DNA of 64,000 nucleotides from Adiantum capillus-veneris (taxonomy: Eukaryota; Streptophyta; Polypodiopsida; Polypodiales; Pteridaceae): contig CM043942.1 in NCBI GenBank assembly GCA_014529385.2, forward strand, positions 109,139,141-109,203,140, in the 5' to 3' direction. Shown here in pieces: positions 42,228 through 52,588 of the stretch. Under the pieces are notes generated by a model that was given only the letters and a program-made list of their open reading frames with translations, did not search any database and was not told where the DNA came from. The translations under genes and the position numbers were made by a program. The first letter of the stretch is position 1. Every line of letters begins with the position of its first letter.

Positions 42228-42572
42228 TTATCCTTGAATGCCGATTGAAGATGAGCAAAAGCTCAACTTCTCCTTGTTGACCACCTTTGTAAACATGTCT
42301 GCAGGATTTTCACTTGTATGCACCTTTCCTAGCTTTAGTTGTCCCTCTTCCAAAAGAGTGCGTATGAAGTGATATCTCACCTCAATGTGCTTTGTCCTTG
42401 AATGGAAGGCTGAGTTCTTCGCAAGATGGATAGCGCTTTGGCTATCACTGTACAAGACACAATTGTCTTGTTTGAATCCAAGCTCTTCTAAGAATCTGTG
42501 AAGCCACAGAATTTCTTTGCTTGCCTCCGTCATTGCTACATACTCTGCTTCCGTGGTAGAAAGTGAAACCAC
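42228..42572 (-). pseudogene. Inner copia: RNase H
   Basis: MVSLSTTEAEYVAMTEASKE, the DSQSAIHLAKN box, FHSRTKHIEVRYHFIR and NPADMFTK are all present, the typical C-terminus of copia pol. An in-frame TAG (42,573-42,575) separates it from the upstream SWASKL; otherwise one continuous frame. The last residues run to the stop near the 3' LTR. Confidence 0.92.
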
Positions 42573-42575
42573 TTT

Positions 42576-43716
42576 CTATAGCTTTGAAGCCCAGCTTACT
42601 GCTATGCCTCCAACCGTGAACACATAGCCAGTAGTGCTCCTTCGAGTATCTTTGTCACCTGCCATATCTGCATCAGCATACCCTTCTAGAAAAATATCAG
42701 TTCCTCCAAAATACAAAGCATTTGTTGTTGTCCCTTTTAGATACCTAAGTATCCACTTCACAGCTTGCCAATGCTCTTTACCTGGGTTGTCCATGAACCT
42801 ACTCACAAACTCCCACTGCATGTGCAATGTCTGGCCTTGTCCAGACCATAGCATACATTAGAGAACCTACCGCTGCAGCATATGGAACTTTAGACATATA
42901 GGCTATCTCCTCTTGTGTCTTTGGACACATATCCTTCGTTAGTTTAAAATGACCAGCCAAAGGTGTAGAAACTGGTTTTGAATTTTGCATTGCAAACCTT
43001 TCTAGTACCTTCTTGATGTAATCTTCTTGAGATAGCTTTATTGTCTTCTTCGTCCTGTCCCTTGATATTTTCATACCAAGTATCCTCTTTGCAGCACCTA
43101 AATCTTTCATTGAAAAAGATTTGGATAGCTCCTCTTTTAGGTCTTTGATGTCCTGCATGTTAGCACTTGCAATCAACATGTCATCAACATACAACATTAG
43201 GATGATGAATTTCCCATCTCCCAAATTCTCCGCGTAGACGCAGTGATCTGAGTTGCATCTTGTGAATCCATGATCCAACATCCATCGATCAAACTTCAAG
43301 TACCATTGTCTTGATGCTTGCTTTAAACCATACAAGCTCTTCTTTAATCTGCAAACCATTTTCTCCTTACCTTTTACTTCATACCCCTTTGGTTGAAGCA
43401 TGTAGATTTCCTCCTCTAAGTCACCGTGAGGGAATTCCGTATTTACATCCATTTGCTCGAGATTTAGATCATGAGCAGCCACAAGGCTTAAGACAAGCCT
43501 AATTGAGTCCATTTTTACAACAGGAGAAAATATTTCATTGAAGTCAATACCTTTCTTTTGAGAAAAACCTTTTACCACAAGCCTAGACTTGTACCTTTTC
43601 TTCCCACCTTCTTCTTCCTTTAGCTTGTACACCCATTTGTTTTGAAGTGCCCGCTTACCTTTAGGCAACTCAACCAACTCCCATGTTTGGTTGCGATGTA
43701 GTGAGTCCATCTCCAC
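42576..43716 (-). pseudogene. Inner copia: reverse transcriptase
   Basis: 43,716-42,799 is a 305-codon frame: ALQNKWVYKLKEEEGGKKRY, VVKGFSQKKGIDFNEIFSPV, KSLYGLKQASRQWYLKFDRW, catalytic LMLYVDDMLIASANM (YVDD), FSMKDLGAAKRILGM and VPYAAAVGSLMYAMVWTRPD. A frameshift at about 42,830 passes to 42,854-42,576 (SRFMDNPGKEHWQAVKWILR, GYADADMAGDKDTRRSTTGY), which begins the RNase H. An in-frame TAA at about 43,717 precedes this part. Confidence 0.93.
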
Positions 43717-44693
43717 TTACATGCTCTTCGTCCATTCTTCTTTGGATTCATGTTGCATAGATTCTTCATATGATTCCGGCTCTCCAGAATCTGAGATCAA
43801 GAGATGGTTGAAGGAAGGAACAAACCTTTCTGGAGGTCTACTTGCTCTTGTAGATCTTCGGGAAATAGGTTGAAGCTCCTCATTTGGTTGACGTTGTTGC
43901 ACATTGTCACCGTTTGCAGTCCTTGAGTCTTCACTGTCCTCAAGCTCCATGTACTCATCACCTGTTTCTTTTGTTTGTTTTCTTTCCAAGTAATCTTTGT
44001 ACATATTTTGTTCATTAAAAATTACATCCCTACTCCTTAAGATTTTACCATCTTCAGGATTCCATAGGCGATACCCAAAGTCTCCTTCTCCATAGCCAAT
44101 GAAGAAACACTTTTTTGGACTTTGCATCTAACTTTGATCTTAGGCTTCTATCTATGTGCATGAAAGCCTCACACCCAAACACTTTGAGAAATGCATAATT
44201 CACTGGTTTACCTGTCCATGCCTCTTCTGGAACTCCCCCATCCAATGCCGTTGAGGGTGACCGATTGATTAAGTACACAGACGTACTTACAGCTTCCGCC
44301 CAAAGCTCAAGCGGTAGGCCTGCATGTAGCCGCATGCTTCGTGCTCTGTTCCATGATTGTCCTGTTCATCCTTTCCGAAATCCCATTTTGTTGAGGTGTC
44401 CTTGGGGTTGTCCTTTGCCTCCGAATGCCATTGCTAGCACAGAAGCTTTCAAAGGCTTGGCTGCAATATTCGCCTCCATTGTCAGATCTGAGGCATTTAA
44501 CCTTGGTACCTATTTCATTCTCCACAAAGGCTTTCCACCTTTGAAATATGGAAAATACATCGGATTTATTCTTCATGACATAAACCCATGTTTTTCTAGT
44601 CGCATCGTCTATGAATATTACATAGTACAATGAGCCACCAAGTGATGGTGTACTTGCAGGACCCCAAACATCAGAATGAACCAACTCAAGTTT
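43717..44693 (-). pseudogene. Inner copia: integrase
   Basis: 44,684-44,307 has the core: VHSDVWGPAST, LRSDNGGEYC and NGISERMNR, all three catalytic acids. Frameshift near 44,335 to 44,335-44,054 (LPLELWAEAVSTSVYLINRS, FLKVFGCEAFMHI). Frameshift near 44,125 to 44,127-43,717 (KKCFFIGYGEGDFGYRLWNP, RSRDVIFNEQNM). The acidic tail has RRSTRASRPPERFVPS, then a stop. The gag-protease frame joins it through one in-frame TAA at 44,694-44,696. Confidence 0.92.
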
Positions 44694-46121
44694 TTAATTT
44701 TTTCTTTCATTTCCTGATTTTTGAAATTTTACCCTCTTTTGTTTACCATAAACACAATATTCACAGAACTCTAAGTCCACTTCTTTCAAACCTGGTAGAA
44801 GCTTCTTTGTTTGAAGGATTTGCATTCCTTTGGCACTCATATGCCCAAGTCGGTAGTGCCACACCGCACTCTCAACTTCTGTAGTTGCTGCACAAGCTGA
44901 AGGTTGCATGCTAACAGTACACAAGTAAAGTGTACCGACTTTTTCACCCTTGGCAACCACCAAAGATCCCTTTGAGATCTTCCACCATTTGTTTCCGAAT
45001 GCAATGTTGTGACCTTCATCGTCCAATTGTCCTGTAGAGATCAAATTTTTGCGAAGAGAAGGAACATGCCTAACATCTTTAAGCTTCCATTCATTTCCGT
45101 TAGCAGTTTTGACAGAAACTGTACCTTTGCCGACAATCTCACAAGCTTCATCATCTCCCAAGTATACATACCCAAAATTACCTTTGGTGTAGTCTTGGAA
45201 ATGTTGCTTGTGTGGTGTCGCATGGAATGAAGCCCCGGAATCTACTATCCAGGAATTAGACACATTGTCTAATGAGAGAATTAGAGCATCTTGCTCTACT
45301 TTACCTGCCACATTGGCCTCCGATGTTGGCTTGTTGTCTTGAGACTCTCTCTCCTTCTTCTTCTTGGACCAGCAATCCTTCTTGACGTGGCCCTTCTTGC
45401 CGCAGTTCCAACATTCAAGAACTGAATTTGTGCGTGACTTGCTCCGCCTTGAGCGATCACGACCCTTTTGGTTTTTGAACCTCTCCTTAGGCCTTCCTCT
45501 TGTTTCCACTGATAGTGCAGCACTTGATGATTCTCCTGTGCTTCTCCTTCGCATTTCCTCGCTTAGGAGAACACCCACAACATCATCAAACTTAAGAGTA
45601 CTTGTGCCAGAGATAGAATTACTTACAGCCATTACAAGGCTGTCCCAACTATCCGGTAGAGATGATAGTATAAGGAGAGCTCGCACTTCGTCATCGAAAT
45701 TGATTTTCACTGATCGAAGTTGACTTATGTTTGTGTTAAAGTCATTTAGGTGTTCTGCAACTGAACCATTCTCTGCCATCTTTAGATTGAACAAGCGCTT
45801 CATAAGAAATACCTTATTGGATGCCGATGGTTTCTCGTAGAAGTCGTCAAGTGACTTCATCAAGTCCTCCGTGGTCTTCATCTCCGAAACATTGAAGGCC
45901 ACCGTTGACGCCAAGCTTAACCGGATTGTTCCCACTGCCTTTCGATCAAGGACAATCCATGCTTCATCTGCCATTGTTGAGGGCTTCTTCGCAAGACCGC
46001 CCAGTGGCAAATAGAGGTCCTTCTGGTAGAGATAGTCTTCAATCTGCATCTTCCAATGTTGGTAGTTTTTTCCGTTGAACTTCTCAATCTTGAGCTTCCC
46101 TTCCTCCGCCATAACTCCCAC
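44694..46121 (-). CDS. Inner copia: gag-protease-pre-integrase polyprotein
   Basis: 475-codon open frame starting MGVMAEEGKLKIEKFNGKNY, about 65 bases after the primer site; the second Met (MAEEGK..) could be the real start. Gag: YQHWKMQIEDYL, SASNKVFLMKRLFNLKMAEN, LNDFNTNISQL. Zinc knuckle CWNCGKKGHVKKDC; protease WIVDSGASFHATPH with intact DSGAS; pre-integrase WHYRLGHMSAKGMQIL and CEYC. This is the best preserved coding unit in the element. It ends at a nonsense TAA inside the pre-integrase to integrase linker. Confidence 0.94.
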   Translation of the reverse strand: MGVMAEEGKLKIEKFNGKNYQHWKMQIEDYLYQKDLYLPLGGLAKKPSTMADEAWIVLDRKAVGTIRLSLASTVAFNVSEMKTTEDLMKSLDDFYEKPSASNKVFLMKRLFNLKMAENGSVAEHLNDFNTNISQLRSVKINFDDEVRALLILSSLPDSWDSLVMAVSNSISGTSTLKFDDVVGVLLSEEMRRRSTGESSSAALSVETRGRPKERFKNQKGRDRSRRSKSRTNSVLECWNCGKKGHVKKDCWSKKKKERESQDNKPTSEANVAGKVEQDALILSLDNVSNSWIVDSGASFHATPHKQHFQDYTKGNFGYVYLGDDEACEIVGKGTVSVKTANGNEWKLKDVRHVPSLRKNLISTGQLDDEGHNIAFGNKWWKISKGSLVVAKGEKVGTLYLCTVSMQPSACAATTEVESAVWHYRLGHMSAKGMQILQTKKLLPGLKEVDLEFCEYCVYGKQKRVKFQKSGNERKN

Positions 46122-46171
46122 TCAATTCAAGGAAATCTTTCCTTGAGATAATTTAGCTACAAGCAAACCTT

Positions 46172-46183
46172 GCTCTGATACCA
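46172..46183 (-). other. Primer-binding site of inner copia
   Basis: The minus strand reads TGGTATCAGAGC, two bases after the 5' LTR end CCTAACA. It is identical to the usual plant copia site complementary to initiator tRNA-Met. Confidence 0.95.
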
Positions 46184-46185
46184 GT

Positions 46186-46974
46186 TGTTAGGAAATAAGA
46201 CGTAGCTAAATAGATAATTGAGTAGATTACTTAATGGAGAGAGACAGATTTACATACACGAGATTATAGAGTAGAGAGAGAGAGAGAGATTACACACGAT
46301 ATACGTGGTTCACCCAATGTGGGCTACGTCCACGGGAAAGCAGCCACTCAATGGCTTTAGTACTTCAAAACAAGAAGTAGTTTACAAAGGGATTATACCC
46401 TTAATGGAGCTCCCGCCTTGCTTCACTCTCACCACCTCACACTCACCTTGTTGCATCAACTTCACACTATGCAATGTGTGTAGAAATGGCCTCATTTTAT
46501 AGGCCAAAAGGGCTGCCCTCTCTTATGAGAGACAGCCATGTGTAGCCGCCCTTGTGCGAATAAGTCCAAATCGGACCCTCCAATCCGCCCATGTGTGGCC
46601 GCCCTTGAGAAGACAAGTCCGCTTTTGAATTCGGCCACCGGCCACCGGCCATTGACTTCCGACCATCGGCCATCGGCCATTGACTACCGGCCACCAGCCA
46701 ACCGACCGGTTTTTTTTCGACCACTTTCCAGCCGCCGTCCGGCCATAATATTCCGGCGAAAAGGAATATTCCAACAAGGGGAAAAAAGAAAGTCTCGGGG
46801 GCCTCCGCCCCTGAGGCCCCTAAAGTTGCCCCTGATTCTTGTCCGTGAAAATTTTGGTTTCCGGTGAGTGATTTTCCTTTACGCACGATGGCTTCTCCTC
46901 ATAATGGGGGCCTTACAAATGTGCGCTTTTACCACAGAAAATTACAAGGGTAAATCAAGGCTCCATACTTAAAA
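46186..46974 (-). repeat. 5' LTR of inner copia (789 bp)
   Basis: The unexpanded form. Starts TTTTAAGTATGGAGCC (46,974) and ends ATTTCCTAACA (46,186) on the minus strand. A TATA-like TATAAAA on the minus strand (about 46,497-46,503) lies in the middle. I count roughly a dozen single-base differences from the partner apart from the repeat changes. Confidence 0.94.
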
Positions 46975-48050
46975 ATGAGAAGATACATACTTATTTGATT
47001 GGCCAGGGATTTCAGAATAGTCCAACAGAAAGTACTTTGTATGTCAAAAAGAGAGATGGAGTTCTCATTATGCTAACACTTTATGTGGATGATATGCTTC
47101 TTACAGGCAATACTGCAGATGAAATTGAAGTGTTTAAAGATGCTTTGAGAAAAACCTTTGAGATGTCTGATCTTGGTTTGCTACATTATTACTTGGGTAT
47201 TCAGTTTGTGCAATCAGAGGATGGCATATACATGTTGCAGGCAAAATATTTGCATAAAATTTTGGACAAGTTTGGTATGAAAAATTGTAAACCAATCTCT
47301 ACACCTGTAGAAACTGGATCAAAGTTGAGCATGCACGATGCTGGAGAACCTTTTGATGTACATACTTATGCAGCAGCCGTTGGTTGCTTGATATATTTGG
47401 CAGACAACACTCGTCCAGACATTCAATTTGGGGTTTCACAAGCAAGCAGATTTATGCACAGCCCAGGTATGCATCATTGGCAGGCTGTGAAGCGCATACT
47501 TCGTTACCTTTCAGGTACCCCTAATCTTGCCATGTTCTTTCCAAGGGGGGATATGTATGGAAAGCACAGTTCTATGCAGCTTCTTGGTTACAGCGATTCA
47601 GATTGTGCTGGTGATTTTGACACACGACATTCCACAAGTGGCAATTTTTTTTTCTTGGGAAATGCATATATATCTTGGCTAAGCAAGAAGCAACCCACAG
47701 TGGCTACATCAACTTGTGAAGCTGAGTACAGGGATCCTTTCACGGCAACAGTTGATTGTGTATGGATACGCAGGTTATTGGCAGATCTTTGTGAGTGTCA
47801 ACAGGCACCCACTACCATTTTCACTGACAGTCAGAGTGCTATGGCAGTTGCAAGGAATCCAGTATTTCATGCAAGAACAAAGCACATAGAGGTTCACTAC
47901 CACTATGTCAGGGAAAGGCTACATGCAGGGGAGATCACACTAACTTATTGTCCTACACAGGATAACATTGCAGATCTATTTACGAAGGCGTTATCACGAG
48001 AAAAGTTTGAAGCTTTCCGAAAAGCTTTGGGCTTACTCTCATACACATGA
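46975..48050 (+). pseudogene. Plus-strand copia: RT C-terminal half and RNase H
   Basis: Resumes the RT after the inner insertion. LTLYVDDMLLTGNTADEIEV (YVDD), FEMSDLGLLHYYLGIQF, GCLIYLADNTRPDIQFGVSQ and GYSDSDCAGDFDTRHSTSG. RNase H: WLSKKQPTVATSTCEAEY, DSQSAMAVARNPVFHARTKH, DLFTKALSREKFE. Open from 46,995 to the stop at 48,048-48,050. Well preserved; inactive only because of upstream lesions and the insertion. Confidence 0.94.
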
Positions 48051-48087
48051 TGATCTGCTACCTTGTACGGATTCACACTATCACTAC

Positions 48088-48097
48088 AGGGGGGATT
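48088..48097 (+). other. Polypurine tract of plus-strand copia
   Basis: AGGGGGGATT ends exactly at the 3' LTR start TGTAGACATG, 37 bases after the pol stop codon. Confidence 0.9.
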
Positions 48098-48376
48098 TGT
48101 AGACATGTAGTAGTGTTAGTGTGTATACATGCTTCACCAGAGGCACTTTTCTCCCACTGGGTTTTTCCCCTTGGACATCTGGTGTGAAAGGACACCTTAT
48201 CTCTTAGGGTTTCATATAAGCTTTGTAGCTCTGAGTTTGTATATACTCTATTATTCTAATACAGAGAGAGAGACTACAGAGATCTCGTACGCAAGCTCTG
48301 TGTCTTCTCCTTCTCCATCTTCTTCCTACTCTGAGTTGTTGTCTTCCTTCTGTTTTCTGTTTCATCATCTTCAACA
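48098..48376 (+). repeat. 3' LTR of plus-strand copia
   Basis: 279 bp, same length as the 5' LTR with about three substitutions. Followed by ACAAC (48,377-48,381), the altered target duplication. Confidence 0.95.
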
Positions 48377-49620
48377 ACAACCAATCTAGCCTTATACTTA
48401 GGCTCGAGATCTTCTACCGTGTTCTTCTTCTTGTACACCCATTTGCAAGGAAATGCATGTTTACCCTCTGGTAACTCTATCAATTCCCAAGTTTCATTTG
48501 CTAGAATCAAGTTATACTCAGATTGCATAGCTTGCTCTCATTTCACTCTATCTTCCATTTGAATAGTCTCTTTGTAATAAGTGGGATCATCGTAGTCTTT
48601 GACTAATACATAGTCCAATCCTGGCTCAAATTGCTCAGGTGCACGAGATACACATGTAGATCTCCTCACTGCCTAACTGTTGGATTCTCTCTCTAGAGCA
48701 CTATTAGTGGTAGGAACATCACCAGTAGATTGAGTTGGTTTTATCAAATTTGTGGATGCTACATCCTCAAATCTGACTTTTTGATATTCGGCCTCTTGAA
48801 CACGCTTTCTATGCATCTTAGACTCATTGAATATCACCTGTGAGCTACAAATAACCTTTCTAGATTTCAAGTGCTAGAGTCGATATTCCATCTCTCCATC
48901 TGCACCATAACCAATGAAGATGCACTTGTGTTATTTGGGATCCGTATTTTCCTAAGCTGTTTTGACATATGTGAGAATGCCTAACACCCAAATACATATA
49001 ATCTATCATAAGTTGGCTTCTTGCCAGTCCACATCTCCTGCAAAATCTTGAAATTTAACAGAGTACTAGATGATCTATTGATGATATGTACATCTATCAT
49101 AACAGCCTCTCCCCAAAACTCATGAGGTAAATTCACCATAGATAACATGGATGTGACTCTTTCTTGAATCATATGATTCATACACTTAGTAATGTCATTC
49201 TGAGCAGGTGTGTACGATGTTGTAAACTGTCATCCAATTCCTCATTTACTATAGAAATTCTTGAACTCTCTGGAGACATACTCTCCACCATTTTCAGTTT
49301 GAAAAGCTTTTAGCTTTCTACCAGATTGGTTCTCAACCATGGCTAAGGATTTCTGGAATGTAGCAAACACTTTTTCTTTCCCCTTAAAGATGTACACCCA
49401 CACCTTCCAATTATATTCATCTATGAATGTCAGGAAATATAGTGCTCCCCCTAGATATTTTTGTGGCATAGGCCCACATAAATCGCTATGAGCCAAATCT
49501 AAAGGATGTCCCAACTCTCAATGTAATGGCAAGGAAGTTTGCCTAGTTTGCTTGCCATGGATTCCATGCCGACATAAATTTCAATTAGAATAGTTTAACA
49601 TAGGTAAGTAGCCCAAACAT
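48377..49620 (-). pseudogene. Outer copia: integrase and RT N-terminus
   Basis: Minus strand, from the right: LAHSDLCGPMPQ, ALYFLTFIDEYNWKVWVYIF, then KAFQTENGGEY, where the second catalytic Asp is Glu. 49,181-48,981 gives VNLPHEFWGEAVMIDVHIIN after a region NDITKCMNHMI where the third catalytic Glu is Lys. 48,870-48,673 and 48,528-48,380 give the tail and RT start (ANETWELIELPEGKHAFPCK, EDLEPKYKARLVV). The polyprotein is cut at 48,377 and continues at 37,329. Two of three integrase acids are altered, so it is old. Confidence 0.88.
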
Positions 49621-49640
49621 TGAAGGATTTGCATTCCTTT

Positions 49641-50098
49641 CTAGCTCATATGGCCTAGCCGGCTATGCAACAGCTCAGTAGCAGGCTGCTCGGCTACATA
49701 GATAGAACTTTGTTTGATTGAAGAGACAAATAAAGAGTATAATGAACCACATATGTGACCATTTATGACAACCAAATTTGCCTTACGCACCATCCAAGAA
49801 CCATTGCCAAAAATAGTAGTATAGCCTAGAGCATCAAGCTGACCAACTAACACCAAAATCTTAGTCAGTTTAGGAACATGTTTTACTCCATGAAGCATAA
49901 ATTCAGTGCCATTTGTCATGCATAATTTAACATCTCCCATACCGCATATATCAAGATGATAGGAATATCAAACTTGACTGAACCATGCATCACGGTATAT
50001 GTGGAGAACCATTCCCTATGGGGAGTAACATGGAAGCTGGCACTTGAATTGATGATCCAATAACACTCATCAAGATTCAATAATTCATTTGGACTCAA
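49641..50098 (-). pseudogene. Outer copia: protease and pre-integrase
   Basis: Protease loop WIINSSASFHVTPH: the usual VDSGAS has become INSSAS, so the catalytic Asp is Asn and the Gly is Ser. GVKHVPKLTKILVLVGQLDA and ELLHSRLGHMS (pre-integrase His residues) follow. A frame change near 49,940 splits the region. Confidence 0.88.
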
Positions 50099-51060
50099 TC
50101 AAAAGTGAAAACAAGCACATCTGACGGATGTTGCACATCAGGAACAATCTCTAGAGGTGGAGATTCAACAACATTGATCTCCTCTATCCTGACACTACTC
50201 TTTGGAGCATCAGAATTCACAATAGCTTTACCCTTTTCACGTTGTAAAAGAAAAACATCTATCTTTAAATGGCCTTTCTTATTGCAATGATAGCATTCTA
50301 CATTTCTCAAGTCACGGCCTCGTCTCTTGCTATGATTGTGATGATCCTTTTGGATCCACTGAATGACCACGACTGTGACTACGTCCACCTCTTTGCCTAT
50401 GGTGATTCTCATTTGCCATATATGCATCTCCATGCCCACCACTATCGAGAGATTACCATCTAATCTCTTCAATGAGCAATGCACTAGTAACATCACTGAA
50501 CTTTAGTTTACCACCTGAACTTACCGCCTGAGCTGGTGTGGAATTACTAATCGTAGTATTGAATGTATCCCAAGAAGAAGGCAAAGAGCATAACAAGAAA
50601 ATGGCCTTCATTTCATCATCAAAACCCAACCCTTTTGATGTCATCTGAGAAAATGTGCTATTGAACTCATTAAAGTGTGCATTAACACTGCTACCTTCCT
50701 TCATATTCAAATGCATAAGTTTCTTCATCAAGAAAAATTTGTTAGAAGTAGTTTTTCCATCCCAAGCTTCACATAGATAGTCCCAAAGCTCACATGTTGT
50801 AGTCTTGTCCATAATCGTGAAGAATATGGTCTCGCCAACATGTAATTAATCGTGGCCATAGTACGGGCATCCAGCTCTTCCCACTAATCATCAGTGTAAG
50901 CATGCTCTCTATGCTCTTTCAATGGTGCTGCCAAGCCCTTGTTGACCAAAACATCAAGCATACCTTTCTTCCAAATCGTGAAATTTGTGCCATAAAACTT
51001 CTTTATGTAGGAGTATTCCCTTTTCGAAGCACTACTAGTAGACATATCACAAGAGAAAAT
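50095..51060 (-). pseudogene. Outer copia: gag
   Basis: 51,039 leftwards starts MSTSSASKREYSYIKKFYGT, then WKKGMLDVLVNKGLAAPL. 50,812-50,453 reads SNKFFLMKKLMHLNMKEGSS, LLCSLPSSWDTFNTTISN and KLKFSDVTSALLIEEIRW. The knuckle CYHCNKKGHLKIDV has lost its last Cys. Stops at about 50,884 and 50,814 and frameshifts break it. It is clearly related to the inner copia gag (SNKVFLMKRLFNLKMAENGS), so the two minus-strand copias are the same branch of different age. Confidence 0.87.
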
Positions 51061-52267
51061 CACCAAAGATTTATGGTGAAAGTTGCTGGGAGAATTTCCG
51101 TAGAGTTTCCTTGAACAAGAACAAAAACCTAAAGAAAAAATGTAGCAAAATCATTGGTTGTAAGCACTAGAATGTGGCAAGAACGCATATGGTCGATTCA
51201 TGGAAAATATCTGGCAGAGTCTCTTTTGTACGGGGAGAAAAATCTCAAACTCGTAAGTACAAAATCGATGCATAAACTGAAAAAAGTAACCACTAGGCAT
51301 AAGACTGATGTAACAAACTATCATGTGACCGCCAACTCAACATCGAAGCAAAAGTGTCCGTCTAGATACATAGCCTATGGCAAGGATATCAAAAGAGGGG
51401 TACTCCAATATCCTGTATCACCAAAAGTGTCTCAACATTTGAGAACACCCCAGCTCAAGAAAACCTCACGCAAACGACCCTTCAAATGCTAAAGCAGACT
51501 CAAGACTAGCCACAGTTTCATAAAGGGCTCTTCCAATCCGAGTCTCATAAACGACCAAGTAAACTATCAAAATCGCCAGAAAAATGGCTCCACATGAAGT
51601 ACAATAGGCAGTAACTGTAGCTCAATGTACATGAGAAATCGTGCAAAAACAGGTGCCAAGAACTATTGCATGTAGTAGACAAATCCCTGCAGGGATATCT
51701 GCTCTCAAAAGAGCTCAATAGCACTACATGTGCTCAAGCAAATATGCATCTGCCAATGCATAACCATCCTCAAAGAAAATGGTGACAAAGTGACTGCTAA
51801 GAGATGCCTAAAAAGACATTGTACCTGTGCGTCTAGAAACCTATAAACTTATAAAACTCCAATTGTAATGGCAATGTAGAATTCTATGCCTCAATCAAAA
51901 AGTGATCTACGATTGGATCTCCAATGCTAACACCACTTATAATGTTGATGCCGAATCTATGCCTCTAAGTAGTGTGCTCAAGAAATGTGTGCTCAAGAAA
52001 TCTATGCCTCTGAGCAATGTGCTCAAGAAATTGCATCTCTCAAGAGACCGCTAGCACAGAGTAGCTGCTCTTCATGTCCCACTAATCAAGCAAAAGTTTG
52101 TTTCATGATGGTAATCATGGACTCAAGAAAAATACATAGGTGTATGCATCAAGAAACCACAAAAGGCATACATCCAAACTCCGCATGTGTCTGAGAATGA
52201 TGACGATGCCTAAAAGACAATGTCAAAGATGTCAGAGACGACTCGATGGCCAAACCAATGTTGATGA

Positions 52268-52382
52268 GAGTCAATGCCAAAAACTAAAAGCGAGTAGACT
52301 CAATGCCAAAAAACTGAGTCGATGCCAAAGGGTAGAGTTGATGCCAAAAAACTGAGACGATGCCAAAAGGTAGGGTTGATGT
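52268..52382. repeat. Minisatellite, about 44-bp compound unit
   Basis: Successive gatgccaaaaaactgag, gatgccaaagggtagag, gatgccaaaaaactgag and gatgccaaaaggtaggg units, giving a 44-bp two-part period. Confidence 0.8.
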
Positions 52383-52493
52383 CGAAGCCGAATGTGCACA
52401 CGCACTCTGTGTGTGTTGATGTTGCAGAAGGTATGTCATATATTTGTAGTCGGAGAGATGAGGTCGATGTTGGAGACACAACAATGTCTCTGC

Positions 52494-52580
52494 TCTCTCT
52501 CTCTCTCTCGCTCTCTCTCTCTCTACACACATACATGACTGGAAACTCTCTCTCTCTCTACACACACACACACACACACG
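52494..52580. repeat. CT and CA microsatellites
   Basis: Two CT tracts (about 52,495-52,524 with one CG break, and about 52,546-52,558) followed by a CA tract to 52,579. Confidence 0.95.
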
Positions 52581-52588
52581 GAGGGAGA

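Larger units (their letters stand above)
41133..46974 (-). mobile_element. Inner minus-strand copia retrotransposon (innermost level)
   Basis: Complete element of 5,842 bp inserted in the RT of the plus-strand copia. Target duplication ATGAG at 41,128-41,132 and 46,975-46,979. LTRs are 41,133-42,167 (3') and 46,186-46,974 (5'). The primer site TGGTATCAGAGC exactly matches the initiator tRNA-Met complement, and a polypurine tract abuts the 3' LTR. All copia domains are present, with at least three in-frame stops and three frameshifts. The LTR 5' end is TTTTAAG rather than TG. Confidence 0.95.
37330..48376 (+). mobile_element. Plus-strand copia retrotransposon (middle level of the nest)
   Basis: Bounded by 279-bp LTRs at 37,330-37,608 and 48,098-48,376. 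The flanks are GCAAC (37,325-37,329) and ACAAC (48,377-48,381), a 5-bp target duplication with one difference. Its own sequence totals about 5.2 kb, with the 5.84-kb minus-strand copia removed. It interrupts the outer copia between KYKARLVV (right) and AKRFKQKKGID (left), which read through if it is removed. Gag, protease, integrase, RT and RNase H are all present in order, with two in-frame stops, one 14-bp duplication and the inner insertion as lesions. I count about three LTR differences in 279 bases, so it is young. Confidence 0.95.
51061..52588. other. Upstream flank of outer copia, no gene recognised
   Basis: This should hold the leader and 5' LTR of the outer copia, but no primer-binding site is visible and no LTR partner exists. 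Short repeats occur: gtgctcaagaaat three times at about 51,970-52,035, and alternating gatgccaaaaaactga / gatgccaaaaggtaggg units at about 52,270-52,380. CT and CA microsatellites occupy about 52,494-52,580. The open frame 51,154-51,492 has no recognisable motif. Confidence 0.4.

Noticed and set aside
51154-51492. 112-codon ORF upstream of the outer copia gag
   Set aside because: Basic low-information protein on the opposite strand to the element, with no similarity to copia or gypsy proteins.
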